Below the pieces are notes generated by a model. The model saw only the letters and a program-made list of their open reading frames with translations. It was not told where the DNA came from and did not search any database. Both the position numbers and the translations under genes were made by a program. A DNA stretch of 64,000 nucleotides, taken from Alphaproteobacteria bacterium (lineage in GTDB: Bacteria > Pseudomonadota > Alphaproteobacteria > SMXQ01). The DNA lies in assembly GCA_009380075.1 (NCBI GenBank), contig WHSO01000002.1:45803-109802 (forward strand), read 5' to 3'. Shown here piece by piece: positions 42,178 to 51,704 of this stretch (position 1 is its first letter; each line of letters starts with the position of its first letter).

Positions 42178-43062
42178 ATGCTCGATCAGCCAAAAACCGG
42201 GTTCCGCGACTGGCGGGAATACAGCCAGCAGGAGCTCGACGACAATTACAACCAGAACAGCCTGGTACCCGACAATTCGCCCTACAAGGAGCGTAAGATC
42301 CGCGAGAGCGAACGGGCACGCGCGACCCTCGAATGCATCCTCGACGTGCCTTACGGCCCCTCGAGGAAAGAAAAGCTCGACATCTTCCCCGCCGCCCGGA
42401 AGGGCGCGCCGATCCAGATTTTCATCCATGGCGGCGCATGGAAGTCCGGGAACAAGTCCGAAGTCAGCTACCCTGCGCCGGTTTTTCACGGGGCGGGTGC
42501 CAATTTCGTCGCCGTGAATTTCGCGTCCGTCCCCGAGGTCATGATCGAGGAGCAGGTGCGCCAGTGCCGCGCGGCTATCGTCTGGGTGTACCGAAACGCG
42601 GCAAGCTTCGGCGGCGATTCCGACCGGATCTACATCTCCGGCCATTCCTCTGGCGGCCATGTGACCGGAATGATGGTAGTGACGGACTGGGAAGGGGTCT
42701 ACGACCTGCCGCCCGACATCATCAAGGGTGCCGCGCCGGTGTCCGGCATGTTCGATCTCGAACCGGTGCGCCATTCATGGCGCAATAGTTACGTCGGCCT
42801 GGATGAGGCACGGGCGCGTGCGCTGAGCGCCATCCACCATATTCCGGCGACGCGGATACCGCTCGTCCTCGCCGTGGGGGACGGCGAATTGACCGAATTC
42901 CAGCGTCAGACCCATACCTTCGCCGCCGCGTGGCGCGCCGCCGGACAGACCTGCGAACTGATCGTCGTGCCGGGTCGCAACCATTTCGACATGGGCGCCG
43001 ATTTCGGCAATCCCGACAGCCCCGTGACGCAGGCGATCCTGCGCCAGATGCGCCTCGCCTGA
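42178..43062 (+). CDS. Alpha/beta hydrolase, arylformamidase-like
   Basis: The start at 42178 follows GGGGAGGCGGC. The product is 294 residues. The oxyanion motif HGGAWKSG (about 82-89) and the nucleophile elbow GHSSGGHVTGM (about 158-168) with Ser are clear; the Asp and the final His (GRNHFDM) follow. The YKERKIRE...LDVPYGPS start and the HGGxW motif are typical of the kynurenine-formamidase/carboxylesterase group. The substrate is unknown. Confidence 0.82.
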   Translation: MLDQPKTGFRDWREYSQQELDDNYNQNSLVPDNSPYKERKIRESERARATLECILDVPYGPSRKEKLDIFPAARKGAPIQIFIHGGAWKSGNKSEVSYPAPVFHGAGANFVAVNFASVPEVMIEEQVRQCRAAIVWVYRNAASFGGDSDRIYISGHSSGGHVTGMMVVTDWEGVYDLPPDIIKGAAPVSGMFDLEPVRHSWRNSYVGLDEARARALSAIHHIPATRIPLVLAVGDGELTEFQRQTHTFAAAWRAAGQTCELIVVPGRNHFDMGADFGNPDSPVTQAILRQMRLA

Positions 43063-43078
43063 CCGGCGGGCCGTCGGA

Positions 43079-46000
43079 TCAGGCCGACTGGCGGGGCCGT
43101 TTTCCGCCTCTTTCCGAGCGAGGACGAACCCGGTCCGCAGGCAGCAGGACGGTGACGATGGTACCGTGGTTCACCTTGCTCGAGATCGAGAGCGTCCCTC
43201 CGTGCAGTTCGGTAAATGATTTGGCAAGAGGCAGGCCCAGTCCCGCGCCGTTGTACTGTCGCGACAGGTCGGAGTCGACCTGTCCGAACCGTTCGAAGGC
43301 GCGGGGAATGTCCTCGTCCTTGATGCCGATCCCGGTGTCGGCCACGGTAATCTGTACTCCGGCATCCGCCGTAAGCGCCGCCCCTGTCCGCACCTGACCG
43401 TCGGCGGGCGTGAACTTGATCGCATTCTGCAGAAGGTTTAGAAGCACCTGCTTGAGCAGGCGCGCATCGGCGCGCACCGGCGGCAGTCCATCGGCGACCA
43501 CGGATTCCAGGCTGATGGACTTCGACAGCGCCTTGTCGCGGACCAGGGACAGGCAGGATTCGATCAGGTTGCCGAGGTCGACGTCGGATTCGACCAGCGT
43601 GATTTCGCCCACTTCGATCTTGGACAAGTCAAGGATGTCGTTGATCAGGCTCAGGAGATGCGTGCCCGAATCCGCTATGCTGTTGATGTATTCGGTGTAG
43701 CGCGGCTCGCCAAGCGGGCCATAGACTTCGCTTCGCATGATTTCGGAAAAGCCGATAATTGCGTTGAGCGGTGTGCGCAATTCGTGGCTCATATTGGCGA
43801 GAAACTGCGTTTTCGCCCGGTTCGCCGCTTGCGCGCTGTCGCGCGCGTGGATCAGTTCCGCTTCGACCTGCTTGAGTCCGGTAATGTCCGTATAGGTGGT
43901 AACGAAGCCGCCGTCGGGCATCGGCTCGCGCTGTACCTGGATGATCTTCCCGTTGACCACGCGTGTGGGTGCATAGGTATCGCCGCGACGCATCTTTTCC
44001 ATGCGTTCCCGCACCAATTCCTCGACATCGCCGGGGCCGTAATCGCCGCGCTTGGCGCGGTAACGGATGGTTTCCTCGTGCGGCATGCCCGGCTTGATCA
44101 GGTCGGCGGGCAGGTCTCCGCGCAGGGCGAGGTATTTTTCGTTGAAGGCGACGAGACGCAACTCGCCGTCGTGAATCGCGATGCCCTGGCTCATGTTGGC
44201 GAGTGCGAGTTCCAGCAGGTGGGTCTTCTCCGCCGCGTCGTGCTCGGCCTTGCGCATCCTGGTGACGTCGGTCAGGGTGATGACGAATCCGCCGTTGGGC
44301 ATCCGGCTGCGGTACACGATCATGGTCCTGCCGTCGTGCATCGTGTGTTCCGCGGTCGATTCGGGGCTCGATTCAATCGTCGCCCGAAACTCCGACAGGA
44401 TTTCATCAACGTTGCGGGGCCCCAGGCTTCCTTCGGCGGCAAGCTTGCGGATGACATTGTCGTATGTCATGCCCGGAGTAGGAAAGCCGTCCGTGGAACC
44501 GATCAGCTCACAATACTGCCGATTGCGAGAGATGAGCTTGAAGTCCGCGTCATAAACGGCGATGCCTTGACTGACGCTTTCAAAAACGGCCTCGAGCAAC
44601 TGGGACTTGCGCTCCAGGTCGCGCTCGGCCTTCCAGCGCTCGGTGACATCGGTGTAGGTGGAGATGAAGCCGCCGTGGGGGACCGGTGTGTACTCGATGG
44701 AAACGACCCGACCGGTGGACCGGGTGAGCCGTTCCAGACGCAGGGGCTTCCCCGGGTTGAGCCGGGAAAGGCGCGCCTGTACCAGTTCTTCGATATCGCC
44801 GGGACCGAAATCTCCCCGCATGGCCCGGTAGCGCAGATTGTCCCGGAGCAAAATGCCGGGACGCGCGATCTCAGGCGGTAAATCGAAGAGCTCCACCCAG
44901 CGCTGGTTGAAGTTCGTGATGCGCAGGTTTTCGTCCATCACGCAGATGCCCTGGGCCATGTAGTCCTGGGTCATCTGCAACAGGTTGGACTTGGTTTTGG
45001 CTTCCTCGCCGGCGCGCACCTCGTTGGTCACGTCGGTGAAGGTGATGGCAAACCCGCCATCGGGAACGGGCTTGCGGTACACGCTGATGATCGTGCCGTC
45101 GCTGCGGTGGTGCAGGCTTCGCTGGAAGCGTCGGGCGCGGGCGTCGGCAATGCGCCGATGGATGACTTCCTCACCGTTCTCGCCGGGATAATCCCCCCGC
45201 TCCACGAGCCGACGGAGCACCTCGCTGTAATTCATCCCGGGCTTGATCTGTTCAGCCGCGAACCCGAACAGGCGGAGATAGGCACGGTTGACCAGCTCCA
45301 GATTCAGGTCGGCATCGAACAGCAGGAGGCCCTGATCCATATTGTCGAGCGATGTCTCGAGGAGCGTCGATTTTTCCTCCAGCTCCCTTTCCGTCCGGCG
45401 GATATGGGAGACATCGGCGTAGGTGGTGACCATCCCGCCGTCGGGCATCGGGTCCCGGGTGACGTGCAGAACCTTGCCGCTGACGGTTTCCGTGATGTGG
45501 CTCGAACTTGAAATGGACTTGACCTCGTTCAGCCGCACCCGGACGTGCGCATCCATGTCCCCGGTATCGGCGATATGATGCGGCAACGTATAGCGAAGGA
45601 GTTCCGCATAGGGCGTGCCCGGTTGCGTAACCCGTTCGGGGAGATCGAAAATCTCCTTGTAACGCTGATTGCACAGCGCCAGATGTCCCGTTCCGTCGAT
45701 CACGCGGATGCCGATATTCGCATTGTCGAGGGTTGCCGCCAGCAGTTGCGCGTTGCGGTGACTTTCGACCGTGGCCCGGACTTCCGGGGTGATGTCGGTG
45801 AACGTGCAGATCAGGCCGCCGTTGGGAAGGGTGCGGCGGTAGATCGCGATCGACGTACCATCGGGCTGGTGGCGGAGGTTGCGCCATTCCGGCGTGGTGT
45901 CGAGTTCCGCCATGCGCTTGGTGACGAAACCGTCGACGTCGACCGCGCCGTAATCACCTCGTTCCGCCAGGAAACGAATGATATCGTCGTAGCCTAGGCC

Positions 46001-46654
46001 CGTGTGCAGAAAACCCGGCGGAAACCGGTAGAACTTTTCGTACAGCCGGTTGTAGCGGGCGAGGTGGTGGTCCGAATCGAAAATCGCCACGCCCTGGTTG
46101 AGGTTTTCGACCATGGTCGCGAGAATCGCCGCCCGCGCCGCACGCTCCTTTTCGACCTGGGCCCGCTCGATGGCCAGCCCCGCGATCAGCGCGAATTCGC
46201 CGATCTCCCGGATTTCCCGCGACGACGGGCGACGGGGCTTCGGATAGTACAGCGCGAAAGCTCCCAGGACCGAGTTGTCCTTGCCGATGATCGGGCACGA
46301 CCAGCAGGCGCGAAGGGAGTAATCGAGCGCAAGCTGGCGGTGTTCCGTCCACAACGGATCGCTCGCGATGTCCCTCACGATGACGGGTTCGCGCCGATAG
46401 ATCGCGGTACCGCAGGAGCCGGCCGCAGGGCCGGGACTCGCGCCCTCGATCGCACGGCAGTATTCGTCCGGCAGGCTGGGTGCCGCACCGAGCCGGATGC
46501 AGTTATTCACCGCGTCGTAAAGCACGACCGATGCTCGTACCTGTGTTCTGGATTTTTCCGACTCGATCGTGGAGCAGATGAGAGTCAGAATTCGGGCAAG
46601 ATCCTCCCCCCGCGCCAGCGGCTCGAGAATTTGCACCAGATGTCTACTCAGCAT
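43079..46654 (-). CDS. Sensor histidine kinase with GAF and six PAS_7 modules
   Basis: This 1191-residue protein has no membrane helix. A GAF domain (about 10-165) with PGPAAGSCGTAIYRREPVIV is followed by six tandem PAS_7-type modules. Each starts like N-x-x-QG-[IVL]-x-[VIL]-[FYHM]-D and ends GG[FLM]-[IV]-[CST]-T-[FY]-[TA]-D-[IV]; they open with NLNQGVAIF, NANIGIRVI, NMDQGLLLF, YMAQGICVM, SVSQGIAVY and NMSQGIAIH. HisKA (SHELRTPLNAIIGFSEIM) and an ATPase (LLQNAIKFTP, DTGIGIKDEDI, NGAGLGLPLAK) close the protein. It is soluble and probably senses intracellular redox or small molecules. No response regulator lies beside it. Confidence 0.93.
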   Translation of the reverse strand: MLSRHLVQILEPLARGEDLARILTLICSTIESEKSRTQVRASVVLYDAVNNCIRLGAAPSLPDEYCRAIEGASPGPAAGSCGTAIYRREPVIVRDIASDPLWTEHRQLALDYSLRACWSCPIIGKDNSVLGAFALYYPKPRRPSSREIREIGEFALIAGLAIERAQVEKERAARAAILATMVENLNQGVAIFDSDHHLARYNRLYEKFYRFPPGFLHTGLGYDDIIRFLAERGDYGAVDVDGFVTKRMAELDTTPEWRNLRHQPDGTSIAIYRRTLPNGGLICTFTDITPEVRATVESHRNAQLLAATLDNANIGIRVIDGTGHLALCNQRYKEIFDLPERVTQPGTPYAELLRYTLPHHIADTGDMDAHVRVRLNEVKSISSSSHITETVSGKVLHVTRDPMPDGGMVTTYADVSHIRRTERELEEKSTLLETSLDNMDQGLLLFDADLNLELVNRAYLRLFGFAAEQIKPGMNYSEVLRRLVERGDYPGENGEEVIHRRIADARARRFQRSLHHRSDGTIISVYRKPVPDGGFAITFTDVTNEVRAGEEAKTKSNLLQMTQDYMAQGICVMDENLRITNFNQRWVELFDLPPEIARPGILLRDNLRYRAMRGDFGPGDIEELVQARLSRLNPGKPLRLERLTRSTGRVVSIEYTPVPHGGFISTYTDVTERWKAERDLERKSQLLEAVFESVSQGIAVYDADFKLISRNRQYCELIGSTDGFPTPGMTYDNVIRKLAAEGSLGPRNVDEILSEFRATIESSPESTAEHTMHDGRTMIVYRSRMPNGGFVITLTDVTRMRKAEHDAAEKTHLLELALANMSQGIAIHDGELRLVAFNEKYLALRGDLPADLIKPGMPHEETIRYRAKRGDYGPGDVEELVRERMEKMRRGDTYAPTRVVNGKIIQVQREPMPDGGFVTTYTDITGLKQVEAELIHARDSAQAANRAKTQFLANMSHELRTPLNAIIGFSEIMRSEVYGPLGEPRYTEYINSIADSGTHLLSLINDILDLSKIEVGEITLVESDVDLGNLIESCLSLVRDKALSKSISLESVVADGLPPVRADARLLKQVLLNLLQNAIKFTPADGQVRTGAALTADAGVQITVADTGIGIKDEDIPRAFERFGQVDSDLSRQYNGAGLGLPLAKSFTELHGGTLSISSKVNHGTIVTVLLPADRVRPRSERGGKRPRQSA

Positions 46655-47254
46655 CGCAAGGTGCGGGCGTCAGCCGGCCTCCATCGATTGTCCCGCGCTG
46701 ACGGGGCGCAGGGCTGGTCTGACCAAAAGGTAATTCCTTATCCCTAAGAAAAGGTAAATTGTGTTTTTGCCACAAATCCTCGTATGCTCGTCTTTTCAAT
46801 GGTTTAGTCGCACGCGCCGGTCGAGGTGCCGGTGTAAGGCATGTCCACCGGTACAGTGCCGCATCTCGGGTTCGGCACCGTGCATGTCCCGCCGGGCGGC
46901 CGGTCGCCGGGAACCGTTTTTCGCGCCCGGTAGGGGTATGCGCCGTTGGGAACGTGCGTTATCCGTCGCGAAGGTGGCGAAGACCATGCCGGCGATCGCT
47001 GCCCGGCAACTTGCATGTTCCCTGGCATGGATTCCGTCTTGTCGTGACTTTGTACCGTGTACCGTCGCTGCAGGCCGCCTCCACGGTACGACGGTTGAGG
47101 CTCGCCCCGACGTCGCCGAGCGGTCCCATGGGGGCACCGTCGCCTTCTCCCACGGCGGCAGTCCGAACGTCACCGCGGCGGTGGCACGGCCGCGGCGATC
47201 CGTTTATAAGGGGGCGGGCAGGAACGGGGGCTACGGCCCGTCGGGGAGGACCGA
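46655..47254. other. Intergenic region of 600 bases, no supported gene
   Basis: The first 150 bases are AT-rich and probably hold the kinase promoter, with AAAAGGTAA repeated at about 46724 and 46749. From 46810 to 47210 it is GC-rich. The minus strand shows two frames with Cys/Gly/Pro-rich text (EAACSDGTRYKVTTRRNP...GTCKLPG, and then GTCTVPNPRCGTVPVDMP...GACD in another frame). They look like one small Cys-rich gene broken by a frameshift, but I cannot support it. GGGGAGG at 47243-47249 is the ribosome site of the next gene. Confidence 0.4.
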
Positions 47255-48244
47255 ATGAAGCGCGTGCCGCTGACCATCGCCATGTCGGACTACGATCACA
47301 TGCGGGATTTCCGCATCGGTGAGGTACGCGCGGAGGGGATCGACCCCACCTTCCTCACCATGGAAATCCACGAGGTCTTTTCCCGCTTCACCTATAACCG
47401 CGAGTGGGAGGTTTCGGAGCTGAGCTTCGCGAAGTTCATCGCCCAGGTCACGCGCGAGAACGCCGATATCATCGGCCTGCCGGTGTGGACGTCGCGGCAG
47501 TTCCGTTTCTCGTCGTTCTATTACAATGTCAAGTCGGGGATCAAGACGGCGAAGGATTTTGCCGGCAAGCGCGTCGCGGTGCCGGAATGGGCGCAGACCG
47601 CCGCGGTCTATACGCGCGGCTGGCTGCAGCATTCGGCCGGGGTCGACCTGACCTCGATCGACTGGGTGCAGGCCGGCACCGAGCAAGCGGGACGCGAGGA
47701 AAAGGTTGAGCTTTACCTGCCCAAGGGACTCAAGCTCACGCGCGTCACCGACAAGTCGATTTCCGATATGCTGGCGTCGGGCGAGATCGATGCGGCGCTG
47801 GTGGCGCGCGAGCCACGCGTCTTTACCCGCAAGAATCCGGATGTGAAGCGGCTGTTTCCCGATTACCGGGCGATGGAGGAAAAATACTACGACGAGACGG
47901 GAATCTTCCCGATCATGCACGTCATCGCACTGCGCAAGGACATCCTGAAGGACGATCCCTGGATAGCCCGGAACCTGCTTATGGCTTTCGAGGAGTCGAA
48001 GAACCGTGCCGTCGATCGTTTCCTGGAGATTTCCGTGTCGCGATATTGCCTGCCCTGGGCGGTGGACCATGCCGAGCGCATGAAGGAAAAATTCGGCGGC
48101 GATTTCTTCCCCTTTGGGCTCGAACCCAACCGCAAGACGCTCGACGCCTTCTGCCAGTACGCGCACGAGCAGGGCATCACGCGCGTCCGCGTCAGGCCGG
48201 AAGACCTGTTCCCCGGCGGCCTCGATTTCTCGGTATTGATCTAG
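47255..48244 (+). CDS. 4,5-dihydroxyphthalate decarboxylase-like protein
   Basis: The start follows GGGGAGGACCGA. The product is 329 residues with a periplasmic-binding-protein fold but no signal. Family motifs are LTIAMSDYDHMRDFRIGEV at the start, GLPVWTSRQFRFSSFYYN, GKRVAVPEWAQTAAVYTRGWLQH and FPIMHVIALRKDIL. Relatives include Pht5, which decarboxylates 4,5-dihydroxyphthalate in phthalate degradation. The exact substrate is open. Its stop overlaps the convergent gene stop within CTAG. Confidence 0.8.
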   Translation: MKRVPLTIAMSDYDHMRDFRIGEVRAEGIDPTFLTMEIHEVFSRFTYNREWEVSELSFAKFIAQVTRENADIIGLPVWTSRQFRFSSFYYNVKSGIKTAKDFAGKRVAVPEWAQTAAVYTRGWLQHSAGVDLTSIDWVQAGTEQAGREEKVELYLPKGLKLTRVTDKSISDMLASGEIDAALVAREPRVFTRKNPDVKRLFPDYRAMEEKYYDETGIFPIMHVIALRKDILKDDPWIARNLLMAFEESKNRAVDRFLEISVSRYCLPWAVDHAERMKEKFGGDFFPFGLEPNRKTLDAFCQYAHEQGITRVRVRPEDLFPGGLDFSVLI

Positions 48245-49035
48245 GCCGGCGTTTCGGGGAACTCGCGCAACAGGCGCCCGAAGCCGTCGATCGGCTCCCT
48301 GATGCCGAGAGTCGCCAGCGCGTCCCACAGCATTGCCTGGAAGTTGCTGACCACGTCGACGCCGAATTCGTCCTCGATGGCCTGGAGGACATCGACTACA
48401 TGCCAGTGCGGGCAGGGGAACAGCAGGGTGTCGGCTTCGGGATGGGCGGCGAGCAGCCGGCGCGCGAGATCGAGCGCGGTGCGCGGCGCCAGCGACGACA
48501 GCGCGATACGGGTCGAGCCGTAGCCCATGGCGCCCGCCGGCTCGAAGCCGAGGTCGCGGATCTGCTGTTCGTGACGGGCATTTTCTTCGTTCAGGAAGGG
48601 ATGTGCCGTGGCGATGCGCCGCGACCCCAGGGCGCGGTAGGCGCGTGCCTGGGCGGTCGCATCCGACAGAACCGGCACGCCGAATTCGCGGCTCAACTCC
48701 GCCATCAAGGCTTCAGCACCGGCCAAGCCGCGACGCAGGATCACCGGGCGGCCGCCCAGCACCACGACATCGACGCCGGCACGGGCGAGCGATCGTCCGG
48801 ACGCCACCACGTCGTCGAAGATGCGGTCGAGTTCGGCGACGTTGCCGTCGGCGCCGCCCTCGCGCTGGATCGTCAGCAGCGCCAGGCTGACCCCCGCCGG
48901 CGCCATGCGGTAGAAGGCCGCCGGCATCACCTCGGCCACATAGGCGACGGCGGCATAACCCACCCGGGCGACGTGGCCGAAGGGGCGGTCGAGATCGCCA
49001 GCCAGTTTCTGCGCGAGGGTGGGACTGTCCGTCAT
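48241..49035 (-). CDS. Asp/Glu racemase superfamily (maleate isomerase-like)
   Basis: The start [13 protein letters not shown] at 49035 gives 264 residues. The fold has two symmetric halves. The expected first active-site Cys position lies around [12 protein letters not shown] (about 96-107) and is not Cys here. The second motif is [17 protein letters not shown] (about 214-230), with the Cys present. [24 protein letters not shown] is typical of arylmalonate decarboxylase and maleate cis-trans isomerase relatives. With a single Cys it resembles arylmalonate decarboxylases more than racemases. Neighbours suggest aromatic-acid catabolism. Confidence 0.8.
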   Translation of the reverse strand: MTDSPTLAQKLAGDLDRPFGHVARVGYAAVAYVAEVMPAAFYRMAPAGVSLALLTIQREGGADGNVAELDRIFDDVVASGRSLARAGVDVVVLGGRPVILRRGLAGAEALMAELSREFGVPVLSDATAQARAYRALGSRRIATAHPFLNEENARHEQQIRDLGFEPAGAMGYGSTRIALSSLAPRTALDLARRLLAAHPEADTLLFPCPHWHVVDVLQAIEDEFGVDVVSNFQAMLWDALATLGIREPIDGFGRLLREFPETPA

Positions 49036-49097
49036 GGCGCGAGTATACTTCATCGCGTGCCTGATTCCCCTCTCTTCGCAGGCGAAGGAAACCAGCG

Positions 49098-49979
49098 ATG
49101 ACCGATGCCCAGCCGCCCAAACTGACGCCGCCGAAGCGGGACGGGCGTTCGCCCCGTCTCAAGGCGCCGGCTGGGGCATGCGACACCCATTTCCACGTCT
49201 ACGAGGCCGACATTCCGCTGAAACCGGGCCGGCGCTACACGCCGGTGGATGCCGGGCTCGACCGTTATCGCGCTACCATGGCGAAACTGGGACTCACCCG
49301 CGGCGCCGTCGTCACCGGCAGCGCCATGGTCGATAACGAGCCGAGCCTGCGCGCCATCGTCGCCATGAACGGCGCCTTCAAGGGGCTCGCCCTGGTCAAG
49401 GCAGACGTCACCGATGCCGAGCTCGAGCGCCTGGTGGCGGGAGGCATGACCGGATTCCGCATTTCCACCCGTTCCGTCGGCGGCATGGGTCCAGCGAACC
49501 TGATCCGCATGGCCGATCGGGTCAAGGGCCTCGGCTGGCACGTCGAAGTGCACCTCAACAGCGCCGACGAGGTGGTCGATCTCCTGCCGGTCCTGGCGCG
49601 CCTGCCGATCCCCCATACGCTGGATCACGTCGCCAATCTCGGGCCGGCGCATCCGCCGCGCTCGCCGGCGTTCGACGCCGTCGTGCGGCACCTCAAGGAC
49701 TGCGAGGACGCATGGCTCAACACGTACAGCGTCTACAACCTGTCGAAGACCGGCGCGCCCGGTTTTGCCGACATGGTGGGAAACGTCTCCGCCCTGATCG
49801 CCGCACGACCGGACCGCATCCTCTGGGGACTCAACTGGCCGCATCCCACCTTCGACGTGGAGGTGCCCGACGACGCCGACGTCCTCGACTTCCTGCTCGA
49901 GGTCGCGCCGGACCCGATGGTCCGGAAGAAGATTCTGGTCGACAACCCGGCGCGGCTCTACGGCTTCGATCCCGCCTGA
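49098..49979 (+). CDS. Amidohydrolase-2 family (PDC-hydrolase-like)
   Basis: This 293-residue TIM-barrel protein has the HxH motif in CDTHFHVYE (about 30-38), then a conserved barrel strand VEVHLNSADEVVDLLP (His), HTLDHVANLGP (His/Asp) and RILWGLNWPHP (the Asp of the family is replaced by Asn in GLNWPHP). Members include 2-pyrone-4,6-dicarboxylate hydrolase (LigI) and related lactonases. It probably opens or hydrolyses a lactone or amide in aromatic degradation. Confidence 0.85.
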   Translation: MTDAQPPKLTPPKRDGRSPRLKAPAGACDTHFHVYEADIPLKPGRRYTPVDAGLDRYRATMAKLGLTRGAVVTGSAMVDNEPSLRAIVAMNGAFKGLALVKADVTDAELERLVAGGMTGFRISTRSVGGMGPANLIRMADRVKGLGWHVEVHLNSADEVVDLLPVLARLPIPHTLDHVANLGPAHPPRSPAFDAVVRHLKDCEDAWLNTYSVYNLSKTGAPGFADMVGNVSALIAARPDRILWGLNWPHPTFDVEVPDDADVLDFLLEVAPDPMVRKKILVDNPARLYGFDPA

Positions 49980-49987
49980 GACGGCGG

Positions 49988-50485
49988 TCAGTGGCCGAGG
50001 GTGAATTCGCCCGGCACGACGTGGCAGTAGCCGCCGCCGTTCTTTTCGAAATAACGCTGGTGGTATTCCTCGGCGCGCCAGAATGTCCTGGCCGGGGAGA
50101 TTTCCGTGACGATGGGGCGTGGAAACCTGCGCGCCGCCTCGAGCCGGTCCCGGACCTGCGTCGCCGTCTCCTTCTGGGCCTCTTCGTAATAGAAGATGGC
50201 CGAACGGTATTGATCGCCGACATCGGGGCCTTGGCGGTTGAGCTGGGTCGGGTCGTGAATGGCGAAAAATGCCTCGCACAGGCGTTCGAAGGAAACGATC
50301 CTGGGGTCGAAGGTAACTTCGACTACTTCGGCATGGCCCGTCCCGTGTCCGCAGATCTCGCGGTACGTGGGATTTTCCGTATGCCCGCCGGAATAGCCGC
50401 AGACCGCGTCCTCAACGCCGGGAATCTGGCGAAACGCCGATTCCACGCCCCAGAAGCAACCCGCACCGAACATGACCTTTTCCAT
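49988..50485 (-). CDS. msrA: Peptide methionine sulfoxide reductase MsrA
   Basis: The start at 50485 follows GGGAGGTCGCC. The product is 165 residues, close to a normal MsrA. The catalytic motif GAGCFWGVESAF (about 7-18) holds the active Cys; GYSGGHTENPTY, GHAEVVEVTFDP and YHQRYFEKNGGGYC (with a resolving Cys) complete it. It repairs oxidised methionine. Confidence 0.95.
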   Translation of the reverse strand: MEKVMFGAGCFWGVESAFRQIPGVEDAVCGYSGGHTENPTYREICGHGTGHAEVVEVTFDPRIVSFERLCEAFFAIHDPTQLNRQGPDVGDQYRSAIFYYEEAQKETATQVRDRLEAARRFPRPIVTEISPARTFWRAEEYHQRYFEKNGGGYCHVVPGEFTLGH

Positions 50486-50564
50486 GGCGACCTCCCGTAA
50501 TCGTGCATCCAAATGTAGGAACCTACCGGGCTATTGGCAACGGCCCTGCGAGAGGCGGTGCGGC

Positions 50565-51563
50565 CTAGCTCAAGTCGACCGTCGCGCGGCCGGGGTGGGG
50601 CAATTCGCGCCCCAGTCCCTTCGCTTTGGCGCGCCGGAAGATCTCGATGCCGGCGGCGAGATCGGCGAGCCCAACCCCCATCCACTTGAACAGGGTGAGG
50701 TCGGTGCCCGGCTTCCGCCTTTCGCCCCGGCCGACAATATCCTTGAGTTCGAACACGTCGTTCCAGTCGCCGCCCTGACCGTCGTAGAACGACTGCAGTT
50801 CGCGGCTGTCCTCGCGGCAGCCCTCGAGACTGTCCACCACGACCATGTCCGCGCGCGCGACGACATCGGCGGAAATCTCCGCGAACCCCCGGATGATGGC
50901 GCCGGCTGCGTTGAGGTGCGCGCCCGGGGCGATCATCTCGGCGGTGAGGAACGGTTCCTTCGCGCGGGTCACCGTCGTGATGATCGGTGCGTCGTTGACG
51001 CAGGCGGCAACCGAGTCGCGCTCGACCACTTCGAACGGGTACCTGGTCCGCAGTTCGGCGGCGAAGCGGGTGCGGTTCTCCGGTGTCGGCGAAAAGACCC
51101 GGAGGCGCTTGAGCGGCCGTACGGCGTTGACCGCGGCGACCTGGGTCAGGGACTGCTTGCCGGAGCCGACCACCGCCAGGTCGTCGGCGTCGTCTGCGGC
51201 CAGGTACTTGGTGGCGACGGCGGCGAGGGCGGCGGTCCGCATCTGGCCGAGCGCGACTGCCTCGACGATCGCCCTGAGCTGGCCGTCGTCGGAGCCGTGC
51301 AGGAGCACGAGCGGCGCCGACTTGCCGCCGACATTGGTCCACACCTTCGCCCCGGAAAAACCCGCCCCGGTGAACTGGGCGCCGGTGATGTTGAGGCTGC
51401 CGCCCGTCCAGGCGGTCTGTCCCTTGCGCAGGTTCTTCGCCTTGCCCTGGAACTCCAGGCGCAACGCGTCCTCCAGCGCGCCGATCACGCCGGAGAGGTT
51501 GATCAGCGACACCACCTCGGCCTCGGTGATCCAGGTGAAGGTCTTCGGGTCGGTATCGGCCAT
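50565..51563 (-). CDS. Ornithine cyclodeaminase/mu-crystallin family protein
   Basis: The start at 51563 gives 332 residues. The NAD-binding motif is VVGSGKQSLTQVAAVNAVRPL (about 143-163), less strict than GxGxxG. ITTVTRAKEPFL and GAHLNAAGAI are family strands, and the C-terminal KxTGVGL... is FKWMGVGLADLAAGIEIFRRAK. Such enzymes deaminate or reduce ornithine, ketimines or tauropine-type compounds. The substrate is unclear. Confidence 0.88.
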   Translation of the reverse strand: MADTDPKTFTWITEAEVVSLINLSGVIGALEDALRLEFQGKAKNLRKGQTAWTGGSLNITGAQFTGAGFSGAKVWTNVGGKSAPLVLLHGSDDGQLRAIVEAVALGQMRTAALAAVATKYLAADDADDLAVVGSGKQSLTQVAAVNAVRPLKRLRVFSPTPENRTRFAAELRTRYPFEVVERDSVAACVNDAPIITTVTRAKEPFLTAEMIAPGAHLNAAGAIIRGFAEISADVVARADMVVVDSLEGCREDSRELQSFYDGQGGDWNDVFELKDIVGRGERRKPGTDLTLFKWMGVGLADLAAGIEIFRRAKAKGLGRELPHPGRATVDLS

Positions 51564-51644
51564 CACGCGCTCCGTCGGTTGTCGGTGATCCGGTTTTAGC
51601 GAAGCCGCGCCGGAAAGGCCAGTCCGCCCGGCCCGCACAAACGG

Positions 51645-51675
51645 AAAACGGGCGGCCCCGCCAAGGGCCGCCCGT
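51645..51675 (-). terminator. Intrinsic terminator (minus strand)
   Basis: ACGGGCGGCC (51648-51657) pairs with GGCCGCCCGT (51666-51675), and on the minus strand it is followed by TTTTCC. It lies 30 bases after the first TctC-like gene and before the cyclodeaminase promoter. Confidence 0.7.
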
Positions 51676-51704
51676 CGTCCGTCTCTTGCGACTATGGGAA
51701 CAGT

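Noticed and set aside
43658..44881. Plus-strand frame opposite the long kinase
   Set aside because: The minus strand encodes complete PAS modules here; the plus frame has no domain.
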